DNA of 48,022 nt from a virus. The stretch lies in the IMG/VR virus record IMGVR_UViG_3300027880_000008, positions 1 through 48,022 of that record; one strand, 5' to 3'. The notes under the pieces were generated by a model. The model saw only the letters and a list, made by a program, of their open reading frames with translations, had not been told where the DNA came from and did not search any database. The position numbers and the translations under genes were made by a program. Within the stretch, counting starts at the first letter, position 1; each line of letters starts with the position of its first letter. This document shows positions 23,616-29,848 of the stretch, piece by piece.

Positions 23616-23873
23616 GTGACCATGATCGACGACTACGGGCTGACCGCAGAGTCAACCGAAACCCGCGCAGCCACCGAGCCCGCGCACGCCGACTACCCGC
23701 ACGAGCCCGGCACGCTGTACGACTGCCCCGCGTGCGAGTCCCGCTGCTTCTGTGGCGACATCCGCCGCGCCCCCTGGTGCATCTACTGCACGGGCGGCGA
23801 CGCCGAGGAGACCGGCGCCAACGGCGAGCGCCTGTGCGGGTGCGGCCTCCACCACGACCAGCACACCGACTGA
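23616..23873 (+). CDS. Cys-rich small zinc-binding protein
   Basis: GTG 23616 (or ATG 23622) gives about 85 residues. Cysteines fall in CPACESRCFCG, CIYC and CGCGLHHDQH, consistent with one or two structural zinc sites. The N-terminus is acidic and disordered. Zinc-ribbon mini-proteins are common in actinophage early operons; the role is unknown. Confidence 0.65.
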   Translation: MTMIDDYGLTAESTETRAATEPAHADYPHEPGTLYDCPACESRCFCGDIRRAPWCIYCTGGDAEETGANGERLCGCGLHHDQHTD

Positions 23874-23879
23874 CACTGC

Positions 23880-23928
23880 CTCTCGCGCACGGTCTGCCGA
23901 CGTGCGCGGGAGAGTGTGCCAGACGCAC
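23880..23928 (+). terminator. Two adjacent stem-loops after the Cys-rich gene
   Basis: CTCTCGCGCAC pairs with GTGCGCGGGAGAG (one small bulge), and GTGTG...CACAC forms a second short hairpin just before the next start-associated repeat. They may reduce read-through or protect a processed 3' end. Confidence 0.45.
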
Positions 23929-23934
23929 ACGCCC

Positions 23935-23955
23935 GAGAGAACAGGAGCACCACCC
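23935..23955 (+). promoter_or_regulatory. Start-associated repeat, variant copy 2
   Basis: GAGAGAACAGGAGCACC lies directly ahead of ATG 23956. It differs from the consensus by one inserted A and moves the GGAG one base closer to the start. Confidence 0.65.
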
Positions 23956-24486
23956 ATGCGCACCTACAAGACCGGCGAGATCAGCCCGCAGAGCATCACC
24001 GCGCTGGGCCGCATGATCGAGACACGCGGACCCGAGCCGCTGCGAGACCTGCTGACCGAAGTACGGGACCTGCTCGCACGCGGTGAGGACGTGACCATCG
24101 GCAGCGAGACCTACAACGGGTGGGCCAACCACGAGACGTGGGCCGTGAGCCTGCACCTGGGCAACGACCAGGGCCTCTACAACGACACCAGGCAGCGGCT
24201 CGCCCGCGCCTACATCGAGGCTGAGTCGCCGTGGGCGGACAACATCGCAGACGAGGACAAGCGGTTCCGCACCAGCAAGGCGGCGGACGCGCTCAAGGAC
24301 TGGGTGACAGACGAGCTGCTCTCGCCCGACTTCTGGCGCGACGACATGGGCGCGCCGATGCCCAAGGATCTCGAAATGATGCGCGTCGACTGCGGCAGCT
24401 TGTGGCGCGTCGACTGGTCCGAGATCGCCGGGAACTGGCTCGGCGACATCCACGCGGACGAGCTGGCCGAGCTGGCCCAGGACTGA
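23956..24486 (+). CDS. DUF7249-like phage protein
   Basis: ATG 23956 gives 176 residues. TYNGWANHETWAVSLHLGNDQGLYND (residues 55-81) matches a motif (NGW-NYETW...LWIDND-GLY) shared by a widespread family of phage and plasmid proteins of unknown function. The rest is helical and acidic, with a conserved-looking aromatic end (LWRVDWSEIAGNWLGDI). Its start-associated repeat suggests independent translation control. Confidence 0.75.
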   Translation: MRTYKTGEISPQSITALGRMIETRGPEPLRDLLTEVRDLLARGEDVTIGSETYNGWANHETWAVSLHLGNDQGLYNDTRQRLARAYIEAESPWADNIADEDKRFRTSKAADALKDWVTDELLSPDFWRDDMGAPMPKDLEMMRVDCGSLWRVDWSEIAGNWLGDIHADELAELAQD

Positions 24487-24498
24487 GCCCCCACCGTG

Positions 24499-24527
24499 GG
24501 CGGTGTCAGCACCCCGTTGACACCGCC
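24499..24527 (+). terminator. 10-bp hairpin between early genes
   Basis: GGCGGTGTCA and TGACACCGCC form a perfect 10-bp stem with a 9-base loop, shortly after the stop at 24486. It can serve as a terminator or RNA-stability hairpin. The right arm contains TTGACACC, also found at the early promoter, so an operator role is possible. Confidence 0.6.
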
Positions 24528-24552
24528 ACGCGGCGGGCACTCAGCCCGACCT

Positions 24553-24570
24553 GAGAGAACGGAGCAAGCG
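24553..24570 (+). promoter_or_regulatory. Start-associated repeat, copy 3
   Basis: GAGAGAACGGAGCAAGCG runs into ATG 24571. The first 14 bases match the consensus exactly. Confidence 0.72.
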
Positions 24571-24753
24571 ATGGCACGGCGACCAATCGACGGGTTCACC
24601 CGCGTGGCGCGAACACCCGAAGAAGTGGCCAGCGGACGCGGCCGACGCACCGGGATAGTCCGGTGCGACCGCTGCGGCAAGCGGATCGAGGCGAGCGGCA
24701 TGGGCATCGGCTCGCACCGTCGCAAGCACGCACGGGAGAGGCAGGAGCAGTGA
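24571..24753 (+). CDS. Small C2H2-type zinc-finger protein
   Basis: The 60-aa product has an Arg-rich start and VRCDRCGKRIEASGMGIGSHRRKH, a C-x2-C...H-x3-H arrangement typical of a single zinc finger. It is translationally coupled to the methyltransferase gene (GTGA overlap), so the two may be co-regulated. DNA binding is plausible. Confidence 0.7.
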   Translation: MARRPIDGFTRVARTPEEVASGRGRRTGIVRCDRCGKRIEASGMGIGSHRRKHARERQEQ

Positions 24754-26423
24754 GCATCACCTACACCGACATTTTCTGCGGGGCGGGCGGCTCGAGTATC
24801 GGCCTATCCGGCTCGGGCATGGAATTGAAGCTCGCCGCCAACCACTGGGCGCGCGCCATCGAAACCCACTCCGCCAACTACCCGGACGCCGAGCACCTGT
24901 GCGCCGATGTCAACAACTACGACATGAGGCGTCTACCCACCACCGATGTCCTGTGGGCCTCGCCGATCTGCACCGAGCTCTCACCCGCCGGGGGGAAGCG
25001 CAAGACACGCGGGCAGCTCGACCTACTGGCCGAAGGGCCGATCGACTCCGCCGGGTACGAGCGGACGCGGGCCACGTTCCACGACGTGATCCGGGCGACC
25101 GAGGTTCACCGCTACCGCGCGGTAATCGTTGAGAACGTGGTCGATGTGCTCGCCTGGGAGCTGTTCGACTGGTGGTTGGGCGGCATGAAACTGCTCGGCT
25201 ACCGCTGCCAGTTCGTGTCCGTGTCGTCGGCGCACGTGGGCGGGCCGACCAACCCGCACGCGCCGCAGTGGCGGGACCGGCTGTACATGGTGTTCACCCG
25301 CGAGAGCATCCGCGAGCCGGACGTGACCCCGCGTCCGCTGGCCTGGTGCTTCGACTGTGGGGAGAACGTGCAAGCCGTGCAGTCGTGGCGTCGGCAGGGT
25401 GTGCGGATGATCGGCAAATACCGGCAGCAGTACGACTACCGCTGCCCCAACTCGGAATGCAAACACGCGATCGTAGAGCCGTACGTACTCCCGGCCGCTG
25501 CCGCTATCGACTGGTCGAACCTGGGCACCCGGATCGGCGACCGCACGAAGCCGCTCGCCGCGAACACCATGCGGCGCATCCAAGAGGGCCTACGCCAGTT
25601 CTCGCAGCCCGTCATAACCAACGTGGGCGGCAACACCTGGGAACGGCCAGGCTCCGGGTATGTGCGCGCCTGGCCGACCGGCGAGGCGCCGATGATGGCC
25701 CGCACCGGCACCCCCGCCGATGCGCTGGCATGCCCGCCGCTGGTGGTCAACATCAACCACCCGGACAACCGCAGCTTCCCCGCGCACGACGGCCCGTTGC
25801 CGTCGCGCACCATCAAACTCGGCGAAGGCATGCTCGTGCCCTCGGGCGGCACCTGGAACAACGCCCCGACCTGGACCGATGAGCCGATGCGGACCCGCCT
25901 CGCCAACGAGAAGGGATACGAGGGGATCTGCGTCCCGTTCATCACCGAGGCGCGCCGCAACTCTCAAGCCGCGTCCGTCGAGGATGACGCGCTGGCCACG
26001 GTCACCGCTGGCGGCAACCACCACGAGCTGACCATCCCGCCGGGCGCGTTCCACATGAAGGTCAACAGCGGGAACTGTGTGCCCGGCCAGGCCACCGACG
26101 AGGTTGGTCGCCCGTTCGGGTCCATCACCAGGCGGGACACGACCGCGCTGGTGATCCCCTATCGGCGCGGCCGGGCCAAGACCAGCGACGAGCCGTTGCA
26201 CACGCTGGGCACCCACGACAGCGCCGGGCTGGTACGCCCGGAGATCGAGGTGGACGACTGCCTGTTCCGCATGCTGCAGCCACGCGAGCACCTGCGCGCG
26301 CAGCGGTTCCCCGACAGCTACATCGTGACCGGCAACAAAGGCGAGCAGACCATGCAGGCCGGTAACGCCGTATCCGCTAACGTCGCCCACTGGCTGGGCG
26401 AGCAGCTGCTAGCGGTTCTCTGA
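24750..26423 (+). CDS. C5-cytosine DNA methyltransferase
   Basis: The 557-aa protein transfers methyl from SAM to cytosine C5. Motif I is DIFCGAGGSSIGL (residue 7), the catalytic Cys is in WASPICTELSPAG (motif IV, near 70; Ile replaces the usual Pro before Cys), motif VI is VIVENVVDV, motif VIII QWRDRLYMV, and the C-terminal GNAVSANVAHWLGE is motif X. The variable region is long and holds a probable zinc ribbon (CFDCGENV...RCPNSECKH). It has no partner restriction gene here, so protection of phage DNA from host restriction is likely. GTG 24750 overlaps the zinc-finger gene stop. Confidence 0.9.
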   Translation: MSITYTDIFCGAGGSSIGLSGSGMELKLAANHWARAIETHSANYPDAEHLCADVNNYDMRRLPTTDVLWASPICTELSPAGGKRKTRGQLDLLAEGPIDSAGYERTRATFHDVIRATEVHRYRAVIVENVVDVLAWELFDWWLGGMKLLGYRCQFVSVSSAHVGGPTNPHAPQWRDRLYMVFTRESIREPDVTPRPLAWCFDCGENVQAVQSWRRQGVRMIGKYRQQYDYRCPNSECKHAIVEPYVLPAAAAIDWSNLGTRIGDRTKPLAANTMRRIQEGLRQFSQPVITNVGGNTWERPGSGYVRAWPTGEAPMMARTGTPADALACPPLVVNINHPDNRSFPAHDGPLPSRTIKLGEGMLVPSGGTWNNAPTWTDEPMRTRLANEKGYEGICVPFITEARRNSQAASVEDDALATVTAGGNHHELTIPPGAFHMKVNSGNCVPGQATDEVGRPFGSITRRDTTALVIPYRRGRAKTSDEPLHTLGTHDSAGLVRPEIEVDDCLFRMLQPREHLRAQRFPDSYIVTGNKGEQTMQAGNAVSANVAHWLGEQLLAVL

Positions 26424-26436
26424 CCTGGCACGGTCG

Positions 26437-26466
26437 TTGGCCAACGTTGACCAACGGTGACCAACG
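26437..26466 (+). repeat. Three tandem 10-bp repeats after the methyltransferase gene
   Basis: TTGGCCAACG, TTGACCAACG and GTGACCAACG follow one another without gaps, and the first lies in the 12-bp palindrome CGTTGGCCAACG. A regulator-binding array or transcript hairpin is possible. The array is about 30 bases upstream of the next start-associated repeat. Confidence 0.6.
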
Positions 26467-26490
26467 GCCGCGCCCGACCAGCGGGCGATT

Positions 26491-26508
26491 GAGAGAACGG
26501 AGCACGAC
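26491..26508 (+). promoter_or_regulatory. Start-associated repeat, copy 4
   Basis: GAGAGAACGGAGCACGAC ends at ATG 26509, with a perfect 14-base core. Confidence 0.72.
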
Positions 26509-26688
26509 ATGGCGCAGTACTACGTCACGTGGGAGGAGCGCGTCCTACGCGGCACGCACATCGAGGCCAAGAATGCGGCCGAGGCCATCAAGAAGGGCAA
26601 GCGGGTCGCCGAGCAGGCTGGCGGGCAGCTTGTCGAGCCGATCGAGGACAGCGACTTCCACGCGGAGCGGTCCGATGTCTACGCCTAG
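26509..26688 (+). CDS. 59-aa small protein
   Basis: ATG 26509 directly follows the start-associated repeat. The protein (MAQYYVTWEERVLRGTHIEA...) has a strand-helix-strand look: a Tyr-rich first strand, KNAAEAIKKGKRVAEQ helix and QLVEPIEDSDF. Small phage proteins of this shape are common; function is unknown. Confidence 0.65.
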   Translation: MAQYYVTWEERVLRGTHIEAKNAAEAIKKGKRVAEQAGGQLVEPIEDSDFHAERSDVYA

Positions 26689-27217
26689 CGCCGAGCCGCC
26701 GGTCGAGCACGACTGGAACGGGGCATTCTGCTCCGACTGCGGCGCCGACGAGGCGAGCAGCCTCGCGAGCGAGCCGTGCCGGGGCTTCTCACCCGGCATC
26801 ACGAGAGAACGGAGCACGATCATGAGCAACACCGACGACACTGCCGCGCGCCCAGAGCTGACGTGGGAGATCTCGTGGCAGCCACGCGTGGAGTACCCGA
26901 CCAACCCGCACTACACCCGGCACAGCGGCCACCAGCTGAGGTGGTCACTGGACGGCTCGTCGGCCGCAATCGTGCGGCGTCTGATCGGAATGCCCGAGCA
27001 AACCGTCATCGCCTTCGCAGCGTCGGAGATCCGCACGGTCGTACAGGTGACCGAGCCCGACCCGCACGTGGACGAGTTTCTGTCGCTGCTCGCCAAGGCG
27101 CAGACCGAGGACGACCCCGACGACGGGAGCGTGGCCAGCCTCACCGTCTGGCACGCGCTGCAGGCCGCTGTCGGCCTGTTGAAGAAGCGGGGCGTCGTCC
27201 CGGTGGGGAGCCTGTGA
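26675..27217 (+). CDS. Possible longer form of the 26822 gene with a zinc-ribbon N-terminus
   Basis: From ATG 26675 the frame runs without a stop into the next gene. The first 48 residues look like a complete small zinc-binding protein (HDWNGAFCSDCGADEAS, then CRGFSPG) whose own stop codon is missing. Either both a 180-aa and a 131-aa product are made, or the upstream unit lost its stop. I treat the inner start at 26822 as the main one. Confidence 0.35.
   Translation: MSTPSAEPPVEHDWNGAFCSDCGADEASSLASEPCRGFSPGITRERSTIMSNTDDTAARPELTWEISWQPRVEYPTNPHYTRHSGHQLRWSLDGSSAAIVRRLIGMPEQTVIAFAASEIRTVVQVTEPDPHVDEFLSLLAKAQTEDDPDDGSVASLTVWHALQAAVGLLKKRGVVPVGSL
26803..26821 (+). promoter_or_regulatory. Start-associated repeat, copy 5, inside an open frame
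   Basis: GAGAGAACGGAGCACGATC precedes ATG 26822. Unlike the others it is translated in the longer frame (as RERSTI). Its presence strongly supports 26822 as a start. Confidence 0.72.
26822..27217 (+). CDS. Uncharacterised 131-aa protein
   Basis: ATG 26822 follows the start-associated repeat. The product has a beta-rich first half (ELTWEISWQPRVEY, LRWSLDGSSAAIVRRLI) and a helical second half (VDEFLSLLAKAQTE, SVASLTVWHALQAAVGLLKK). The acidic DDPDDG loop separates them. It overlaps the next start as TGATG. No family was recognised. Confidence 0.65.
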   Translation: MSNTDDTAARPELTWEISWQPRVEYPTNPHYTRHSGHQLRWSLDGSSAAIVRRLIGMPEQTVIAFAASEIRTVVQVTEPDPHVDEFLSLLAKAQTEDDPDDGSVASLTVWHALQAAVGLLKKRGVVPVGSL

Positions 27218-27417
27218 TGGGCAACCGCGCACCGAAGCACGAGAGGTACGAGCAGATGGCCCGCAACGCCATCCGGGGCACCACCGCCGACGAACGCGAT
27301 GAGGAGTACTTCGAGCCTCGGGAGGCGCTGGTCTATGCGTTGCTGTCTATGGCCGCGCAGATCGGGGAGCTGGCCGCAGCCGTGCGAGAGAGCCGCACCG
27401 AACAGGGGAGCCCGTGA
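27217..27417 (+). CDS. 66-aa helical protein
   Basis: ATG 27217 overlaps the previous stop, and its own stop overlaps the next ATG. The sequence is basic at the start (NRAPKHERYEQMARNAIRG) and then forms a long helix (EALVYALLSMAAQIGELAAAVRE). It may oligomerise. Function is unknown. Confidence 0.6.
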   Translation: MGNRAPKHERYEQMARNAIRGTTADERDEEYFEPREALVYALLSMAAQIGELAAAVRESRTEQGSP

Positions 27418-27686
27418 TGGACTACAGCACAACTCTGTCCGACCAGGACCGGACCAGAACATTCCGGGTGAACATCGTGCGGCTGCTGCTGGTGCAAACG
27501 CTGCTGCTCGCACTGATCGCAGCCGCGACGACAACGCTGCTGGTCCTCACAGTGTGGGGGAAGGCGCCGCTGAGCCCGCGCTGCGACGGCATGAACTGCG
27601 TGGTCGTGATCCAGGAGGACGGCCGAGCGGTCTGCTACGAGGAAGGCGACCCGTGGGCCGACTGCCAGCCCTGGGAGCGCCCGTGA
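27417..27686 (+). CDS. Single-pass membrane protein with two-Cys outer domain
   Basis: ATG 27417 (TGATG overlap) gives 89 residues. A transmembrane helix at about 22-47 (LLLVQTLLLALIAAATTTLLVLTVW) is followed by a 40-residue tail with four Cys (RCDG, MNCV, AVCY, ADCQ), which could form two disulfides outside the cell. It is coupled to another membrane-anchored gene, suggesting a joint envelope function such as superinfection exclusion; that is inference. Confidence 0.68.
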   Translation: MDYSTTLSDQDRTRTFRVNIVRLLLVQTLLLALIAAATTTLLVLTVWGKAPLSPRCDGMNCVVVIQEDGRAVCYEEGDPWADCQPWERP

Positions 27687-28264
27687 ACAGGCACCGTAGG
27701 CCACGGCACCGTGGCGCGAGCGGAGAACCCAACCTGGGCCAGCGGCTCGGGCTGTCGGTGGTCGCCCTCTCGGTGATCGCCCTCTTCTTCATCGACTTCA
27801 GCCTGAGCGACCGCATCATGTGGCTAGAGCTGCAGCACCTGCCAGGCCGGGGCGACGTGCACAGCAGCGTCGAGGAGTTTGCGCCCCCGCCCGTCGCGCA
27901 GGTCGAGCCCCCCAGCATCACCCGAGGTGCAGGCATCCGCCGCACCGATGGGACATGGGGGCCGATCGTCAACACCGCGCACGCCAACACGCTCGTGCTC
28001 TCGGTTGACACCGAAAGCGACGGCGACATCCGGGTGGACTTCCTGCCCGGCGGCGGGAAGGTCATCTACGGCAGCGCCGGTGACGACGAGTCAACGGTGA
28101 CACCAGCGCTGGGCATGGACTGCGGCCCGTCGATGGCACCGGACTATATGATCATCCGCTGCTATGACCAGGTGACCGGGGCGTTCGTGCCCGGCTGGTC
28201 AACCAAGTGGAACGGGCCGAACACCAACCTGTGGCTGCTGACCGTGCAGGAGGATGCGGCATGA
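27683..28264 (+). CDS. Membrane-anchored extracytoplasmic protein
   Basis: GTG 27683 gives 193 residues: a basic cytosolic start, one transmembrane helix (residues 21-40, LGLSVVALSVIALFFIDFSL), then a beta-rich outer domain with VDTESDGDIRVDFLPGGGKVIYG and a Cys pair (MDCG, IIRCYD). It overlaps the previous membrane gene by 4 bases. The pair is placed among early lysogeny-region genes. Function is unknown. Confidence 0.68.
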   Translation: MNRHRRPRHRGASGEPNLGQRLGLSVVALSVIALFFIDFSLSDRIMWLELQHLPGRGDVHSSVEEFAPPPVAQVEPPSITRGAGIRRTDGTWGPIVNTAHANTLVLSVDTESDGDIRVDFLPGGGKVIYGSAGDDESTVTPALGMDCGPSMAPDYMIIRCYDQVTGAFVPGWSTKWNGPNTNLWLLTVQEDAA

Positions 28265-28608
28265 CGTATCCCTGTCGAGCACCGGGCTGCCGCTGCCCAG
28301 ACCACACCACCGCAGCGGACGAGCAGATCGGCCCGTGCCACCGCTGCGGCCACGCATGGTCGGAGCATCAGCACCGCCAGGAGGCAACGATGGCCACGAC
28401 TGAGACAGGCCACGATGAGCTGCGCCTGCATCTGGCCGTGACGCTGCGGAAGGACAGCTCCGGGCCAGACCGCACGCCGGCCGAGGTAGCCGAGCAGCTC
28501 GGCCGGGACATCATGGAGATCGTGCGCACGGTGTGGGTCGATGACGAGGACGGGCCTGACACCGCGTACGAGATCGTGAAGGTGGAGGCAAGCGATGGTC
28601 ACGACTGA
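28261..28608 (+). CDS. Zinc-ribbon protein with C-terminal alpha/beta unit
   Basis: ATG 28261 overlaps the previous stop. Residues 5-38 carry CRAPGCRCPDH and CHRCGHAWSEHQH, a probable zinc site. A second start, MATTETGHDE, at 28390 has its own CAGGAGG site and would make only the C-terminal 72 residues (LRLHLAVTLRKDS..., AYEIVKVEAS). Both forms are possible. Confidence 0.62.
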   Translation: MTYPCRAPGCRCPDHTTAADEQIGPCHRCGHAWSEHQHRQEATMATTETGHDELRLHLAVTLRKDSSGPDRTPAEVAEQLGRDIMEIVRTVWVDDEDGPDTAYEIVKVEASDGHD

Positions 28609-28930
28609 CATAGGCATCCGCAGCGCGATGCTGCGAGGGTGCCCGGTGCGCCCGTGGCGTCGAAAGCCGCAACTGCTGTGCGCGGCATGCTACTGCCAGG
28701 CCACCAGCTTCGTTGTAGACCGCGACCGGCGCATAGCCACCTGCCCCTGCCACTACGGCACCGAGCTTGACCGGATCTGGCGCAGCACATCCCGGTGCGA
28801 GGGGTACCCGCGGTTGCGGCAGACCTGGCGCGAGTTCGCCCCCGAGGCGCCGGGGCTGCTCCGCCGCAAGGCGAGAGCAGTTAGGAGACGACTGCGCAAG
28901 AAGATGAGGAGATCCCGTGCCCACGGGTGA
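28595..28930 (+). CDS. Basic Cys-rich protein, 111 aa
   Basis: ATG 28595 lies inside the end of the previous gene with AGGTGGAGG upstream. Cysteines occur as CAACYC and CPCHYG in the first half; the C-terminal 25 residues are extremely basic (RRKARAVRRRLRKKMRRSR). Zinc-dependent nucleic-acid binding is plausible. The end overlaps the next GTG. Confidence 0.62.
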   Translation: MVTTDIGIRSAMLRGCPVRPWRRKPQLLCAACYCQATSFVVDRDRRIATCPCHYGTELDRIWRSTSRCEGYPRLRQTWREFAPEAPGLLRRKARAVRRRLRKKMRRSRAHG

Positions 28931-29159
28931 GACTGGCCAGTTCCACCGGCGCATGCTTCGCCAGTTATACCGTGGCAAAGCCATCTGGTCGCTGGGCTGC
29001 ACATGTGGCTGGCGGTGTGCCCAGACGAGGATGAAAAAGACGGTGGCAATTGGGCTCTACCGCGATCACCTGCTCGACATTCGGCGAGAAGTAGCCTTCC
29101 TGGCACCCGTGGGAGACGATTCGGGAGACACACCCACCAGCTCAGCCGAGCCAACGTGA
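28917..29159 (+). CDS. 80-aa protein beside attP
   Basis: GTG 28917 gives 80 residues with a CTCGWRC motif and basic N-terminus, then an acidic tail. The tail is coded by the left copy of the GGGAGAC repeat (29110-29129), and the stop lies within the 10-bp repeat array. So this gene's end doubles as the attP left arm. Function is unknown. Confidence 0.58.
   Translation: MPTGETGQFHRRMLRQLYRGKAIWSLGCTCGWRCAQTRMKKTVAIGLYRDHLLDIRREVAFLAPVGDDSGDTPTSSAEPT
29110..29129 (+). repeat. Left attP-flanking repeat
   Basis: TGGGAGACGATTCGGGAGAC has a near copy at 29310-29329, exactly 200 bases to the right, on the other side of the tRNA-derived core. Each copy contains two GGGAGA units. It fits an integrase arm-type site. 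Confidence 0.5.
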
Positions 29160-29187
29160 GCCTACATGAGGCTAGGTGAGCCCAGGT
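29148..29187 (+). repeat. Four 10-bp phased repeats (GAGCC) left of the attP core
   Basis: GAGCC, GAGCC, GAGGC and GAGCC start at 29148, 29158, 29168 and 29178, exactly one helical turn apart, each followed by a five-base A/T-containing spacer ending in T. Such phasing suits cooperative binding of a small protein such as Xis on one face of DNA. Confidence 0.65.
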
Positions 29188-29230
29188 TATTAGTCCTAAC
29201 AGATCCGTGCTGGTCGGGTTCGGCCCGGCA

Positions 29231-29280
29231 CCTCGTTCGCATCGAGGGGGTCGCCGGTTCGAATCCGGCCAGCTCCACCA
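29231..29280 (+). other. attP core: 3' part of tRNA-Ala(CGC)
   Basis: The 50 bases fold as the last two thirds of a tRNA: anticodon arm CCTCG-TTCGCAT-CGAGG (anticodon CGC, alanine), variable loop GGGTC, T arm GCCGG-TTCGAAT-CCGGC, acceptor strand CAGCTCC, then ACCA. CAGCTCC would pair with GGGGCTG including the alanine G3-U70 pair, but no such 5' half precedes it, so it is not a working tRNA gene. It is the segment that restores a host tRNA-Ala gene on integration, 565 bases from the integrase stop. Confidence 0.85.
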
Positions 29281-29308
29281 GCACAAACACACGACGGGGA
29301 GAGGCCCA

Positions 29309-29428
29309 ATGGGAGACGTTTGGGAGAAGGTGTCCGACGCCGTTCTGTGGCCGACCGACGCACGATCACCGCTGATGATCCACCTACATGACAGCGGCCC
29401 ACCGCCAACCTGTGGGCCGAGATGGTGA
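29309..29428 (+). CDS. 39-aa possible protein right of attP
   Basis: ATG 29309 follows GGGGAGAGG and yields MGDVWEKVSDAVLWPTDARS... The start overlaps the right GGGAGAC repeat. After integration its upstream region would be host tRNA sequence. Support is only a ribosome site and an open frame. Confidence 0.4.
   Translation: MGDVWEKVSDAVLWPTDARSPLMIHLHDSGPPPTCGPRW
29310..29329 (+). repeat. Right attP-flanking repeat
   Basis: TGGGAGACGTTTGGGAGAAG matches 29110-29129 at 16 of 20 positions without gaps, including the first 9. Candidate integrase arm site on the integrase side. Confidence 0.5.
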
Positions 29429-29444
29429 TGGAAGGGACAGCGCC

Positions 29445-29660
29445 GTGACCCCGAAGATCAAGGCCGGAGCCAAGGTCACTATCCTCTATGGCCGCTGGTC
29501 TGGTCGATCGGGGCGATTCGACGGCTGGGACTGGGGTTACGCTGGCTTTCGAATGGCCCGCTACGCAATCGTGATCCTGGCGCCACACGGTCGGGCCAGC
29601 GAGCGATGGGTGCGGGTATTGCCGAGTTCGGTGCAAGAGATTGGTACGGAGTGGCCGTGA
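29445..29660 (+). CDS. 71-aa protein with KOW-like start
   Basis: GTG 29445 behind GGAAGGGACA gives a small beta-rich protein. KAGAKVTILYGRWSGRSGRFDGW resembles a KOW/SH3-like strand-turn-strand; the rest is aromatic and strand-forming. It overlaps the next gene as GTGA. Function is unknown. Confidence 0.55.
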   Translation: MTPKIKAGAKVTILYGRWSGRSGRFDGWDWGYAGFRMARYAIVILAPHGRASERWVRVLPSSVQEIGTEWP

Positions 29661-29848
29661 CCTTCCACGACAGCGGCTACCTGCACAACCACCCGCACGG
29701 GCCGTGGTGGGCCATCGCCGTCCTAGTGGTGATGGCGCTCGCGGTGTACGCCGCTGGGCTGTACGTCCAGGACCCCACGTTCGCTCGGGTGCGGCGGGCC
29801 TGGACGCTGCTAGTGACGGCTGCCCGGTGGTCCGTCCGTAAGCACTAG
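29657..29848 (+). CDS. 63-aa single-pass membrane protein
   Basis: GTG 29657 overlaps the previous TGA. One transmembrane helix (WWAIAVLVVMALAVYAAGLYV, about residues 17-37) is preceded by a His-rich start and followed by a basic tail. Its stop overlaps the integrase stop by 4 bases from the other strand. Confidence 0.6.
   Translation: MTFHDSGYLHNHPHGPWWAIAVLVVMALAVYAAGLYVQDPTFARVRRAWTLLVTAARWSVRKH

Noticed and set aside
29207-29280. A complete tRNA gene at the attP core
   Set aside because: The anticodon, T and acceptor 3' strands are present, but no GGGGCTG 5' acceptor strand or proper D arm precedes them. It is the tRNA-derived attachment core only.
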